Shown: positions 1 through 9,365, counted from the stretch's first letter. The stretch is DNA of 14,243 nucleotides from Larix sibirica (GCA_004151065.3 NWUY0300012888.1:76674-90916), one strand, 5' to 3'. Notes: generated by a model not told the origin, from the letters alone. Program-made: numbers and translations.

Positions 1-880
1 ATGGCAGTGTGGAGAAATACAAAGCAAGGTTTGTAGAGAGAGGGTTCTCACAGATCGAGGAAGTTGATTATGAGGATACCTTCACACCAGTTGCTAGATA
101 CACTTCTATCAAAAATGTTATTTCCATTGCAGTAGAGATGGGGTGGAGCATACATTATATGGATGTAAAGACCACATTTTTGAATGGGGTCATTGAGGAG
201 GAGGTGTACATCGAGCAACCTTAGGGAGTTGGGGTGCATGGGAGGGATTCACATGTTTGTAGGTTGAAGAAAGCGCTCTACGGACTCAAGCAAGCTCACA
301 GATCTTGGTATTCGAGGAATGATACCTACTTGCAACAGTTGGGCTTTGTGAAGAGTGAAGTGGACTCCAAAATTTACTACATATTGGTTGGTGATATTCC
401 TCTCATTCTCGTCTTATATGTGGATGATCTGTTTTTTATTGGGTTAGAGAAACTCATCGAAGGGTGCAAGTGAGATCTTGCTTTGGAGTTTGAGATGAAG
501 GACCTTGGGTTGATGCACTAATTTTTGGGATTGGAGGTGTGGCAGAGGATAGGTCATATTTTCCTAGGACAGGGAAAGTATGCAGTGGACATATTGAGGA
601 GATTTGAGATGGAGAGTTGCAGGCTTATGGATACTGCCATCACAACCAAATTGAAGAAGCTAAATGCTTATGAGTCAGAGTTGGTTGATCCCGCATTGTA
701 TTGACAGTTATTGGTTCTTTGATGTATCTAGTCAACACTAGACGAGATTTCAATTTTGTTGTCAACACTCTTAGTCAGTTCATGGTGGAGCCAAGAAGAG
801 TGCACTGGGTGGTAGAAAAGAACGTGCTCATGTATCTATGAGGTATAATAGATTATGGGATGAACTATGTTCAAGGTAAT
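1..880 (+). pseudogene. Ty1/copia reverse transcriptase, decayed (5' end outside window)
   Basis: This encoded the reverse transcriptase of a copia-type LTR retrotransposon, the enzyme that copies element RNA into DNA in the cytoplasmic particle. Seen directly: KARFVERGFSQ near the left edge, then MDVKTTFLNG (first catalytic Asp at 162-164), LKKALYGLKQA near 264-296, and an intact YVDD box at 417-428 holding the other two catalytic Asp residues. KDLGLMH and FLGLEV follow, then the end of the domain (SLMYLVNTRRDF). The reading frame is broken by stops at 222, 471, 519 and 702, and by an apparent one-base loss near 710. After that the frame continues with another stop at 839-841. The stop at 702 sits where the family normally has Arg, as expected for CGA to TGA decay. 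The integrase and gag parts must lie left of the window. The family assignment is firm; the element is clearly dead. Confidence 0.95.
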
Positions 881-1352
881 GTAGTCAGATTGACAGGATA
901 CATAGAATTAGATTGGGCGGGCAGTGCAATTGACAAGAAAATCACCTCAGGGTGTTGTTGCTTCAACTTGGGATGAGCAGTTGTGTCTTGTTTCAGTAGG
1001 AAATCGAAATAAGTGGCATTGAGTTCTCTAGAGGATGAGTATATCTCAGCCAATCAAGCGAGTTGTGAGGCCATGTGACTTTGCACGTTACTCTTTGGTT
1101 TATTTGGTTAGAGTTTGAAATTTACCATCATTCACTACAATAATCAAGGTTGCATGAAACTCTTAGAGAATCCAGTGTTCCATGATAAGTCAAATCACAT
1201 AGAGATTAGGTACCACTTCATCTGAGACCACGTTTAGATGAGTTGAGAAGATTCAATATATATCTACAGATGAGTAGGTGGCGAACATCCTCACAAAATA
1301 TTTAATGAAAGGGAAGCTTGTATTCTTCAGAGATAAGCTGGGAGTGTGTTGA
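881..1352 (+). pseudogene. Ty1/copia RNase H and pol C-terminus, decayed
   Basis: This is the RNase H domain that follows reverse transcriptase in copia pol and removes the RNA template. It continues in the shifted frame used after about 710. Motifs seen: LTGYIELDWAGS (first acidic residue at 911-913), LSSLEDEYISA (Glu at 1031-1033), and IIHYNNQGCMKLLENPVFHDKSNHIEI. In that third motif the family's conserved Asp of the C-D-N-Q block is Asn (AAT at 1139-1141). Several stops are present, for example within the ISCFSRKSK-type and CEAM-type blocks. A further frame change near 1225-1250 leads to QYISTDE, VANILTKYL and FFRDKLGV, the usual end of copia pol. The last in-frame stop (TGA, 1350-1352) overlaps the presumed start of the 3' LTR. 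The loss of one catalytic acid means the domain would be inactive even without the stops. Confidence 0.9.
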
Positions 1353-1588
1353 CTCCAGGGTGGTGGCCTGATCTTACACGCAAGGAAAACAATCCAATCC
1401 AAGGACTTCATAAAACACTCACAAGAGTTCCCCTATTTCCCAATCATTTGGGATGAATGTTTTCGATGGATACAAGCCTTTGTTGGCCTTATGGTTTTTC
1501 TTCTTAAGAGAAAGACTTATGATCTAGGTGAGTACTACAATAAAGGACCCTAGATATCTAATGGAAATTGGGATAAATTTGGTCAACA
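1347..1588 (+). repeat. Candidate short 3' LTR of the copia element
   Basis: TGTTGAC at 1347-1353 and GTCAACA at 1582-1588 are perfect 7-base inverted ends of the TG...CA kind used by LTR retrotransposons. The left end starts exactly where copia pol ends, after a short purine-rich stretch (AAGCTGGGAG). That position is right for a 3' LTR, and 242 bp is short but within the range of copia LTRs. No clear TATA box or polyadenylation signal was found inside, and the matching 5' LTR is outside the window. The left boundary is therefore better supported than the right one. Confidence 0.45.
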
Positions 1589-2161
1589 AATTCAAGCAGG
1601 AAAACCTACTTGAGATGGGTTAAAATTTTGTCACTTGATTTTATTAATTAAATAGGATGCAGTGAAAAAAATAAGGATAAATCTGTATTTTTATCAAAAG
1701 GATTTATGTTGGTAACAGTTAAACAGAGACATTATTGAACTAAAGTTGTTTTAAGATACAAAATCAAATGTTTAGAATAATCATTAATAAAATTAGTAAA
1801 TAATCAAGTCAAAAAGATTAGTATTTCAAAATGATGATAATCTGCAAAGAACCCTGTCATAACAGAGATACATGGACAAATTCACTTCACTCCGTCACAA
1901 TAGTTCACCATAATAAAAAAATTCATAATGGTTGATTAACCTTTGCACTTATTGACAGCCGAAACATATTAAAGAATGATTGAATTAAAAGGAAACATAA
2001 GGAGAATAAGAAAATTTCATCTCACATTATGCCAAGAACCATATGCAGGAAACATTCGACCTTCCATTCACAAGTATGTAAATCATTACATAATTGATTT
2101 CAAAAGACATAAAGTTCTACAAATACTAGTACACATATATTCCACCAATGGTTCGACTGTG
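1589..2161. other. AT-rich DNA without a recognised gene
   Basis: No protein family, RNA gene or clear repeat was recognised here. It contains several A/T runs and small open frames without recognisable motifs. It lies between the copia remnant and the 3' flank of the minus-strand broken gene, so part of it may be that gene's 3' untranslated or element-terminal sequence. Confidence 0.5.
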
Positions 2162-2178
2162 TTCCCCCTCTTCTCTTC
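2162..2178 (-). other. Polypurine tract on the minus strand
   Basis: Read on the minus strand this is a 17-base unbroken purine run, GAAGAGAAGAGGGGGAA. It lies about 85 bases beyond the stop codon of the large minus-strand broken gene. LTR retrotransposons carry such a tract just before the 3' LTR, where it primes plus-strand DNA synthesis. The sequence that follows on the minus strand does not begin with an obvious TG LTR end, and no LTR pair around the gene was found. A retroelement role is therefore only a possibility. Confidence 0.3.
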
Positions 2179-2262
2179 GAGGGATAAAAAATAAATACAA
2201 TCAAGTGGATAAAGACAAATACACATAAGAAGGACAAATCCCCTGAATCTGAGCAAGAAATA

Positions 2263-5200
2263 CTAACTACCCTGATCCATATTATTAAGATAATCCTTCC
2301 ATTCAACATAAACATTCCACATCTCGGTCACATCAGGATAGTCAACATGTTCCAGCTGTAGATGTGCTTTACACATATAGGATATGATTTCTTTATTGCG
2401 GATCTTGGACCATGTGTTGAGAAATCCTTGCAATGTAGATTCCAATTGACCTGGGGATAAAATAAATAATATGAACGAAGAGATGTCTATTTGAGTGGTG
2501 TTCCAGACCATATCTGCAGATTGGTCCCTTTTCTCATCCACCTCATCAATTCTTAACTTTGTTGGCACCGATTATGCCAACTCAGCAAAGGAAGACATTC
2601 CCATATTCCCCACATAATCATCTATTAACATCCACTATCTAGTGCAACTATTCTATCCCTTCTCAATCATGTGAGCCACCTCATCATAGACAATTTCCCA
2701 AGATTTGATCGATATTCGGGTTCTCAACAGCTTTACTGAGTCCAAGCGAGAAAGAATCTGTGTAGCAGTATTCAAGTGGGTTTTCCACTCACAAAGCTGC
2801 TCATAAGTTGAATGAGCCTTCTTCCTTTTATAACCATGCTTTGCAAGGATATTTGACAAAGGTTCAAAATAATTTAGATCATCCTGTACTTCATTGAGAC
2901 CTTGAAAATATAGGGTCTGAATTTGCCTCAAATTATTATTGCAGGAAATGGCTTCATCCTTGAATTCTTGTACAATCAATTTGAAAAAGTCATAAAAGGG
3001 ATTCGAATCATTGAGTTGTTCCATTTTCATATTGAGATCAACAAGATTAGAGGCTTGCTCAATCACCTTAATTCTGCAATTTCCTTTTGTTGAGACAACC
3101 GCTGAATCTGATCTTGTAAATTTTGCACCAATGAATTGTGTTGGGATTTGAAATTTTTCATTTGCTTGATTAGATTATGATGGAGAGAATCCTTCTTTGC
3201 CCGCAATTATGTATTCTTAGATTTTTATTCTTCTAATTCCTTGTTTAGAGTGGACACACAATCAAAATTAGCCCCAGCAAAGGATCCCATTGACGCAACA
3301 CCTTCTATGGCCTCTCTTTGTGGGTCATTAATGGCCTTCTTCCATATGACTTGGTTAGGAATTGGCTTAACTTGTACTCCCCCTTCCCTATTTATTTTAG
3401 AACATTTTCATAGAATTGCTTTCTGTCTCTTGCTGAAACAATAGTCTCCAATCACCACTATTGCATCCTCACCAAAGTTTGTTGAGTCTTCAATTGTGGT
3501 ATCCAAAAGTTCTGTGGTATTGGAAATAGGTAATGGTTGACTATCAATGGCAGTTTCTAACTAAGGTGAATCTTGAGGTGGTGGTAGGATGACTTCAGGA
3601 GAAGTAGTTGTAGGCAAATTTTCAAAAGAGAGTTCGGTGGGCTAGGTAGGAGGAGTAATAGTTTCAGAGTGTAAAGGAATGGAAGGGGTATCGAATTCAG
3701 CCAATAGGGTATCTAATTGATAGGTTTTGGGTTTTTGTGAGACAATAATGTCAACCAATGAGTCTAGCCCAGTTTGAGAGGGTGACTTAGGAGATTGTAC
3801 GGTCGATTCCGAAGGGTTGGGAGTAGGAGGAAAATTGTGTGGTGAATTTGAGGTAGACTGGTGAATAAGGCCATCAACAATAGGGACTTCGGATAGACCA
3901 CTATATGAGGATGGATGAGAAGCATCACCATTAACAGTTTTATATTATGAGAAGCAGATGTTTGATGAGGTTCCTGGACTACTAGGGTTGGATTGATAAC
4001 TTCCACATATTTCTCTTTTTCTAAATCAATAACATCATTAATGGATGTTTGGAGTGGAGGATTAACAACTAAATTAGTTTGTTTTTCAACCTTCATAGAG
4101 ATATTTGGTGCTATCTTAGGAATATGAGCAATTTTATAAATAGACTGAGTATGAGATACATACTTACCTTGAAGGATTTGGGCCTGTTGAATGAGCGTAT
4201 TAAGATTCTGAATGGGAGTGGAGGACTGAGTAGCTAACATAGGATGCTTACCCTGCTTCTTATCTAACTGATGTTGTACATTGGGCTGAGATGAGGCTGA
4301 ACTAACAACTATATATTTATTGGAATCCTCCATTGCTTCCCTGGCATCTTCTTGATCTTGTTGAAAAATTATGTCTCTCTCCTCCATAACCCTAAGCCTC
4401 TGTTGATTCTGGGCTTCATGTATGAGGATCATTTGGTCTGCATCTATCACTTTGATAAGAACTTCTTCAAAACTGTGTGCACCCTGGTATAAGGAATCAT
4501 CTGCCTATTGCTCATATAGATAAGAGTTTTTCAAATGTGCTTGTACAAAGTGATATTCTATAAACCCCTTGGGGTCATGTATTCTTTTATCTGCAAAAGA
4601 CAATTTCAACTGATCGAATTCTTTTAGTTAAAAGGATACCATGAGTTGCATTCTAAATTATTAAATGCCCAATATACAGAGGGAATTTAGGCCATGCTCT
4701 TCTCTTTGAAGAATGACATTGACCATGAACTCCATCATAAACAGTCTGGAAAGCCACCTCAGAAAGAACCATACTGTTAGGGACAAGCCTTGGCAACAAA
4801 TGCACTAATTTACTACCCCAAATTCCGAGGTAAGGAAAATACTCTCCGACGTACCAATCACCTATTGTAGAAATCAAAGAAATGACATTTTCTGAAACCC
4901 TAGAAGAATTCTTTTTGAAGATGGAAAAATAAACAACACTAATGAACTTGTCATAGATGTCATAAATGTATGTTTTGTAGTTATCTTCCTAGAGAATTGA
5001 ACAATAAATATGGATTGGAGGCTTTTCTCTGGCCCAGTGCTAGTTCATGGTAGGATAAGAGAAGGAAGCACCATACAATATCCATCAAATAGGATGACAT
5101 GTAAAACTTAGGCTTCCTAATGGCTGGAGTCTTCTGTGCTTGAGCAATTGCATCTTTAAATGTGGTAGAAAAATTTGTGCCCAATTGAAGATTTTACTTG

Positions 5201-5798
5201 TGGTGGATATGTAATGTGCTAAGGGGGGTCATTCCAACTTGAAGTACCGGCAGGTATCTGCACCATAAAACCTGCAAAGCATGGCTGCAAGTAATTTGTA
5301 TGAGAGCAATAAGATATTTCCTGTTCGACCCAAGTATGAAAGTATCAAGGTCAGCCATCCAGGTTTTCAGAAGAACATCTGGCTCATATGTGTTCTCAAA
5401 TTCCTTTATTAATTCCTGTGTGAGGAGTTGTTGTGAGGTCTGCAATGCATAGATTCTTGTGAATGTATCTATTTTAAACGAAGCATAAACAATCTGGTTG
5501 GAGTCTTTAAATGTGCAGGTTGGAATATCCACGTAGTCAATCATCCATTTTACCAAGTCTATATATGGAAGGATGGTCTGTATATGGCATGCAACTTAGA
5601 ATTGCTAATGTTCTGGTAGATAAGGGCTTCATCTTTGAATTCTGAAAAATCGTCACTATCAAAGATGTTGTAGATTTTGGCCCAATATAGGCAAAGTGTA
5701 TAAGAGACCCACACATCTGTGTCTGAATAGAATCCAAAATTGGGATCTTTTAGCTTGAATTCTTCTGCAATGGCTTTAGATCTGGTTCTTTTAGCCAT
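2263..5798 (-). pseudogene. Broken gene for an unrecognised ~1,180-residue protein
   Basis: I do not recognise this family. The ATG at 5796-5798 starts MAKRTRSKAIAEEF, a basic leader. The start is chosen because protein-like sequence begins there, although the frame is open upstream. Following the coding signal down the minus strand gives four parts. (a) A folded Trp/Tyr-rich N-terminal half at about 5798-4620, with blocks VWVSYTLCLYWAK, KWMIDYVDIP, LAHYISTTSKIFNWAQ, FYMSSYLMDIVW, GDWYVGEYFPYLG and WPKFPLYIGHL. (b) Charged Gln/Glu helices (ADQMILIHEAQNQQRL). (c) A long Ser/Thr/Pro-rich, probably disordered middle at about 4250-3500. (d) A predicted coiled coil (LIEQASNLVDLNMKMEQL) and helical C-terminal region ending at a TAG beside 2263. 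Frame changes fall near 5580, 5300, 5170, 5095, 4640, 3945 and 3070. At least twelve stops are present, for example at 5040-5042, 4989-4991, near 4505, and three between 2655 and 2573. No zinc knuckle, protease, RT or transposase motif was seen. It may be a decayed repeat-borne ORF or a host gene copy. Confidence 0.75.
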
Positions 5799-6214
5799 GA
5801 TGGGAGAAATGGTCCTGCAATGCGGTAAAAACTCAAATAAGGTACGCGAAATAAGAAATACCTGAGAGAAAACTGATAAAACCATATAATACCTGTAAAA
5901 TCCTGGAACAAATTCAATTGAAAATGATAAAATCTTGTTGCAGGAACAAAGGATACTGGTATGCTAGAATCTGAATTCACTGTGTTGTAATGGCGAAAGA
6001 AATTCAAAAATTGATTAAGTAAATGTCACATTAGGACCAAATCAATCTCACATTAATTACACCCAAGCGTCCCTGAAATCAATGGTTAGATATTAATCAT
6101 TCATTGATTACATTAATTTGACCTGTGAATCGAGGTGTTTTGGTGCATGTGAAATATGAATTTTGGATGTGAAAATAGGAGTGCCAACATGAGACCCCAA
6201 ATTTTGAAAAAGTT
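5799..6214. other. 5' flank of the minus-strand broken gene, no gene seen
   Basis: This stretch lies upstream of the presumed start of the large minus-strand broken gene. Open frames continue for a short way on the minus strand but show no recognisable domain. It may hold the old leader or promoter, but no convincing TATA box at a sensible distance could be singled out. AT-rich, with no repeat recognised. Confidence 0.4.
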
Positions 6215-6461
6215 GGGAGTCGGGAATCGGGAGCAAAACTAATATAACAATTCATAATGCCTTGACTTCCTACTTCCATAATTTGTTATAAATGGGAAAA
6301 TTCGGGAGTCGGGACTAAAATTTGATTATAACTAATAGATCCCCCGATTACCGATTGTTGATGTTAAAACTGAATTATCGAAGTTGAGAAGTCGTCAAAC
6401 TTAAATGAACTTAACCAAATTTCATGTCGACTTCCGACTTGCTCAAGCATCGGAGTCGGGA
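6215..6461. repeat. Dispersed short word GGAGTCGGGA
   Basis: The 10-base word GGAGTCGGGA occurs exactly at 6216-6225, 6305-6314 and 6452-6461. Looser copies lie nearby (GGGAATCGGGAG at about 6222-6233). Reverse-complement-like versions such as CGACTTCCGACTT occur near 6428 and again inside the 82-bp repeats to the right. The spacing is irregular, so this is not a simple satellite. The CpG-bearing words stand out against AT-rich surroundings. Their role is unknown. Confidence 0.55.
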
Positions 6462-6496
6462 AATCAGGATCGTTAATTTTACTTTTATAAAATAAA

Positions 6497-6687
6497 ATCC
6501 TGACTTCCAACTGCCGAATTTAGACAAATGAAGACGCTGGGATCATAACATCGGGATGATTGACACAAGTACATAATCATCCCAACTTCCGACTGCCGAA
6601 TTTAGACAAATGAAGATGTAGGGATCAGAACATCGGGGCGGATGACATGAGCACATAATCATCCTGACTTCTGACTTTCGCAGTTTA
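6497..6687. repeat. 82-bp tandem repeat, 2.3 copies, each unit with a hairpin
   Basis: Unit 1 is 6497-6578, unit 2 is 6579-6660, and a partial third copy starts at 6661 and fades by about 6687. Both full units share the block CTGCCGAATTTAGACAAATG and end in ACATAATC. Inside the first, GGGATGATT (6553-6561) pairs with AATCATCCC (6575-6583) across a 13-base loop. In the second, GGATGA (6640-6645) pairs with TCATCC (6659-6664), again across 13 bases. The hairpin spans each unit junction. This could be a local duplication or a piece of a larger minisatellite or LTR enhancer array. Confidence 0.8.
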
Positions 6688-6943
6688 TTCTTTTACTTAA
6701 TTAAGTGAATTAACAAAGTTGGAACTAGTGTTATTTAAAAATCAATTCGTTTCAAATTTTTCTTTCAAAGTATCTTTAAGCAAAACCTTAAACATGGTTA
6801 AGTAAACAAGATGATAATAAAGTGCTTTTGAGAAAAATAAATTGGGTAAATGAAAAACTAAAACTAGGGGCTCCCATCTTATTTGGACAATATGGGATCG
6901 TTGTGGCTACAATAGGGTGGTACAAAATACCAGCTTCCTCGCT
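6688..6943. other. No recognised gene; segment before the orphan LTR
   Basis: If the LTR starting at 6953 is a 3' LTR, the end of a copia pol gene would be expected here. None of the usual terminal motifs (for example an ADILTK-type block) is visible in any frame. The open frame across 6822-7019 on the plus strand runs over the LTR boundary and has no family signature, so it is not called a gene. Confidence 0.45.
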
Positions 6944-6952
6944 AAGAGGGAG
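6944..6952 (+). other. Polypurine tract before LTR
   Basis: AAGAGGGAG immediately precedes the TGTTGATG start of the putative LTR. In copia elements a purine run of this kind sits directly against the 3' LTR and primes plus-strand synthesis. Its exact abutment supports reading the following sequence as a 3' LTR. Confidence 0.5.
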
Positions 6953-7835
6953 TGTTGATGTATCTAGCTCAGATAGTTATTTATGTAGTCTAAGTGTCTA
7001 CCTACATGAAGTTTTCTAAAGGGGGTCTTCTCTAGACATAAACTTTATTATTATAAAGATAAAGTGACTTTTATATTTAATTTAAAGTGACTTATGTGAC
7101 TTAAGTTGTCTCAACATGAGAGTAATTCACAACCATAGATCTCAAATAATTAAGATTTAATCTTATACCTTCATAATTTTGGAGATCTAAGTTTAGGGTT
7201 TTTGGTCATTAAAAGATTATAAAAGGATATCTAAGAGGAGATTAGACACACATTTGATCATTGTGAGAGACATTGACAGAGACAAAGACAAAGAGAGAAA
7301 GATCTTGAGAATATAAAGAGAAGAGAAGACATAGATTCTCAACAAATAAAGGAAGGGCGATCTTCTTGAAGTTTGCACACAAATCAAGGAGCAATTTACA
7401 AGGATGTACAACATCCTTTGTAGAAGAAGATTGCTAAGAAATTTTGCAGTTGTTTTGTGCATTCATTACAAGCCATACAAGCCGTACAACAACGGAGATT
7501 AAGTTGGCACGATTTCCTAGGAATTGTATAGTTTTAATAAATAATGTAAATGCCATAATATTTCTATTGTACCTTTATGTTTCTCCGTCAGAAATAAAAA
7601 GTAGAGAAAACTCTCTTTTGCTAGTTTCCCCATTGGGGTTTCTAGGGTATTTACTGTGTCAAATGGTGTGATTGTTTTCTTTCTTCCGCTATGCATTTAA
7701 AGTTAGGAAAATCATAGTATTTCCTTATATAAAATTAGATCTAGACAATTTAATTTATGTGCATGCAAATATGAGTTTAAATATTTTATTGGATTTGGAA
7801 GTCCGATTCTGGGTTTCAAGGAAAATCTATCAAAA
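6953..7835 (+). repeat. Candidate copia-type 3' LTR (about 880 bp)
   Basis: The left end is TGTTGAT directly after a polypurine tract. A good right end is ATCAAAA at 7829-7835, which pairs with it at six of seven bases. Inside, the order fits an LTR: a TATA box (TATAAAAGG, 7218-7226), possible polyadenylation signals (AATAAA near 7537 and 7590), then a T-rich U5-like stretch with TTTCCCCATTGGGGTTT near 7625-7642, a palindromic block I recall from several plant copia LTRs. A shorter alternative ends at TCAACA (7339-7344), but that would leave out the polyadenylation signals. The internal part of the element is missing to the left, so this is a broken or recombined copy. Confidence 0.5.
7218..7226 (+). 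promoter_or_regulatory. TATA box of the putative LTR
   Basis: TATAAAAGG is a close match to the plant TATA consensus. It lies about 265 bases into the putative LTR, where the U3 promoter would be expected, with transcription predicted to start roughly 30 bases downstream, near 7250. Confidence 0.45.
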
Positions 7836-8540
7836 TAGTTGGTTAAATATATCTTCACTTTCTTCCTGATTCATAGTTGATATCTCTAGAGGTTTAATTG
7901 GTGTAACATTTTTTTCACTTCTCTTTTCCATGTGGGAACACAATAATATGTATTTATGGTTATTCTATATTTTAACTTCACCATAATTTTTTAATCACCC
8001 CAAACAAATCTTTAAAACCGCGATTTATAGAATGTCTTGTTGGATGACCTTCCACCTAAGGTAACTATGAAATTTGGGGCCACCTAATTTTGAAAATTAG
8101 GTTTGTAGTAACCTTATATGTCCTCTCTACAATGCCACATGTCTGACTAATGTGCCAAGATAAAGTTATTGTAACTTTCCCAAAACTTGTTGTTTTTGTC
8201 CCTTCTAGGAGAGCAAACTTGTATGGCCTACCATGTGTAGGATTTTCCAGTCCTTCTTTTAAAATTTTTACCATAAACACTATGGTTTATATTTTTTTTT
8301 ATGCAATAGGTGGCACTTAACTTGGATTTTTCAAGCTTCAAATATAACAATTTTATGCATAACACCCTTTTGAGACTAGTTTTTGGACTAGTAAAAAACC
8401 CTAACTTCCACGTATTGTAGCTCCAAAATTATAGTGAACCATGACATGAAAATTTTATCATAGGGACTTTGAAATGCCTCCTGAGTCTTGTCAAATTTTC
8501 TCTATATGAAACATCCCCGAAAAATTTTATAGAAAAAATG
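7836..8540. other. No confident gene; possible internal part of a minus-strand element
   Basis: If the primer site at 8543-8552 is real, the internal region of that element would read leftwards through here. A minus-strand frame at 8065-8280 gives somewhat protein-like sequence (EGLENPTHGRPYKFALLEG) but matches no gag, pol or other family I know. A perfect small hairpin, CTAATTTT-G-AAAATTAG, lies at 8084-8100. Nothing else could be supported. Confidence 0.3.
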
Positions 8541-8552
8541 TTTCTGATACCA
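8541..8552 (-). other. Degenerate primer-binding site (tRNA-iMet type)
   Basis: Read on the minus strand this is TGGTATCAGAAA. Plant copia elements use TGGTATCAGAGC, complementary to the 3' end of initiator methionine tRNA, so 10 of 12 bases match. It is two bases from a TGTTAT...-type LTR end on its right, the normal spacing. This marks the junction between a minus-strand 5' LTR (right) and its internal region (left). Confidence 0.6.
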
Positions 8553-8554
8553 AA

Positions 8555-8850
8555 TGTTATGCACCAAATTCCCAAAATAGCATAAAAAATAGAAAGAAAG
8601 AGTAACCCAACACCTTGAGAATGAGATAAATATATGAATAAGAAGCATATTTGAGGAGGAAACCTTCTTTTACAATGTATAAAATGCACAATATTAGATG
8701 ATATGATAACTAGGTCTCATTGGTATATATGTAGGACACAAATGTTACAATTATAGTTATGGTCGTCGTTGACCATACAGTTACACTTAAGGTCCTAGCC
8801 AACCAATAAAGACAATACTAATATAAAAATAGAAATGTAATGTCATAATA
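8555..8850 (-). repeat. Remnant 5' LTR of a minus-strand LTR element, outer end uncertain
   Basis: On the minus strand this ends in ...GCATAACA two bases before the primer-binding site. A TATATAT run at 8724-8730 is placed as a minus-strand promoter would be, about 170 bases from the LTR end. No matching outer end (ATAACA on the plus strand) was found, so the right limit is a guess and the LTR may be truncated. The 86-codon minus-strand frame across 8429-8689 crosses the LTR and is not thought to be a gene. Confidence 0.45.
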
Positions 8851-9365
8851 TCTATGAATTAAAAAAATGTTCCTTCAATAAATTTACATGAAAAGGAAAA
8901 AAATGGAGATTGAGGAGGAATCTTGGTGATTTATGATTTTGCAAAACCTTGGGCCAAAAGAAGAGAATGTTGATTACTCTGCAGATCCAATAAAGGGTCT
9001 CCCTATCTTCTCTAATGGAGGCATGTTGGAGGAAGACAAAGAGATTTTCCTAAAGTTATCTCCTTAGGGAATAATGTGTGACTTCAATGGGATGACCTAC
9101 CATTCAATCCATAAACCTTAAACTCTCAAGGAAGGGAAAAGGTCACAGGAACACATTTGTTAGGAGTACAAACTTAATAGTAAAGGCATTTTTTGGGGCT
9201 TCTAGCGACAAGAATCTAATTCAAGTGAGAAAGGACCCCTCATTACTATGTTATTTATTTTCACTCTTCATTTTTGTGAAAGGATACAAGTAGGGACCTA
9301 AAAGGAAAATCCCTATCCTAGAAGAACAATATGTTCAAAATCTAGTAGACAATAGTCATGGCATA
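8851..9365 (+). other. Possible 5' part of the LINE ORF1 relic, weak
   Basis: A short plus-strand stretch near 8960-9065 reads as DPIKGLPIFSNGGMLEEDKE before a stop, in a style similar to the decayed ORF1 that follows. No motif pins it down, and stops become frequent after 9065. No other gene, RNA or repeat was recognised. Confidence 0.25.

Noticed and set aside
871-1053. Minus-strand open frame of 60 codons
   Set aside because: It is antisense to the copia RNase H domain, which has clear family motifs.
3241-3444. Plus-strand open frame of 67 codons
   Set aside because: It lies opposite the large minus-strand broken gene, whose coding signal continues through the same bases. The plus-strand product has no motif.
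5537-5737. Minus-strand open frame of 66 codons
   Set aside because: It is a shifted frame over the first part of the large broken gene. Only its last few codons near the 5580 frame change may carry the true signal.
6822-7019. Plus-strand open frame of 65 codons
   Set aside because: It crosses the polypurine tract and LTR boundary and shows no family motif.
7836-7850. Possible primer-binding site right after the LTR end (AGTTGGTTAAATAT)
   Set aside because: Only the first few bases match TGGTATCAGAGC. The polypurine tract on the other side argues for a 3' LTR, so the match is likely chance.
7444-7869. Two adjacent plus-strand open frames
   Set aside because: Both lie wholly or largely within the putative LTR U5 region, are rich in hydrophobic residues from T-rich DNA, and show no motif.
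8429-8689. Minus-strand open frame of 86 codons with hydrophobic stretches
   Set aside because: It spans the LTR, the primer-binding site and the start of the internal region of a minus-strand element, so it is not expected to be coding.
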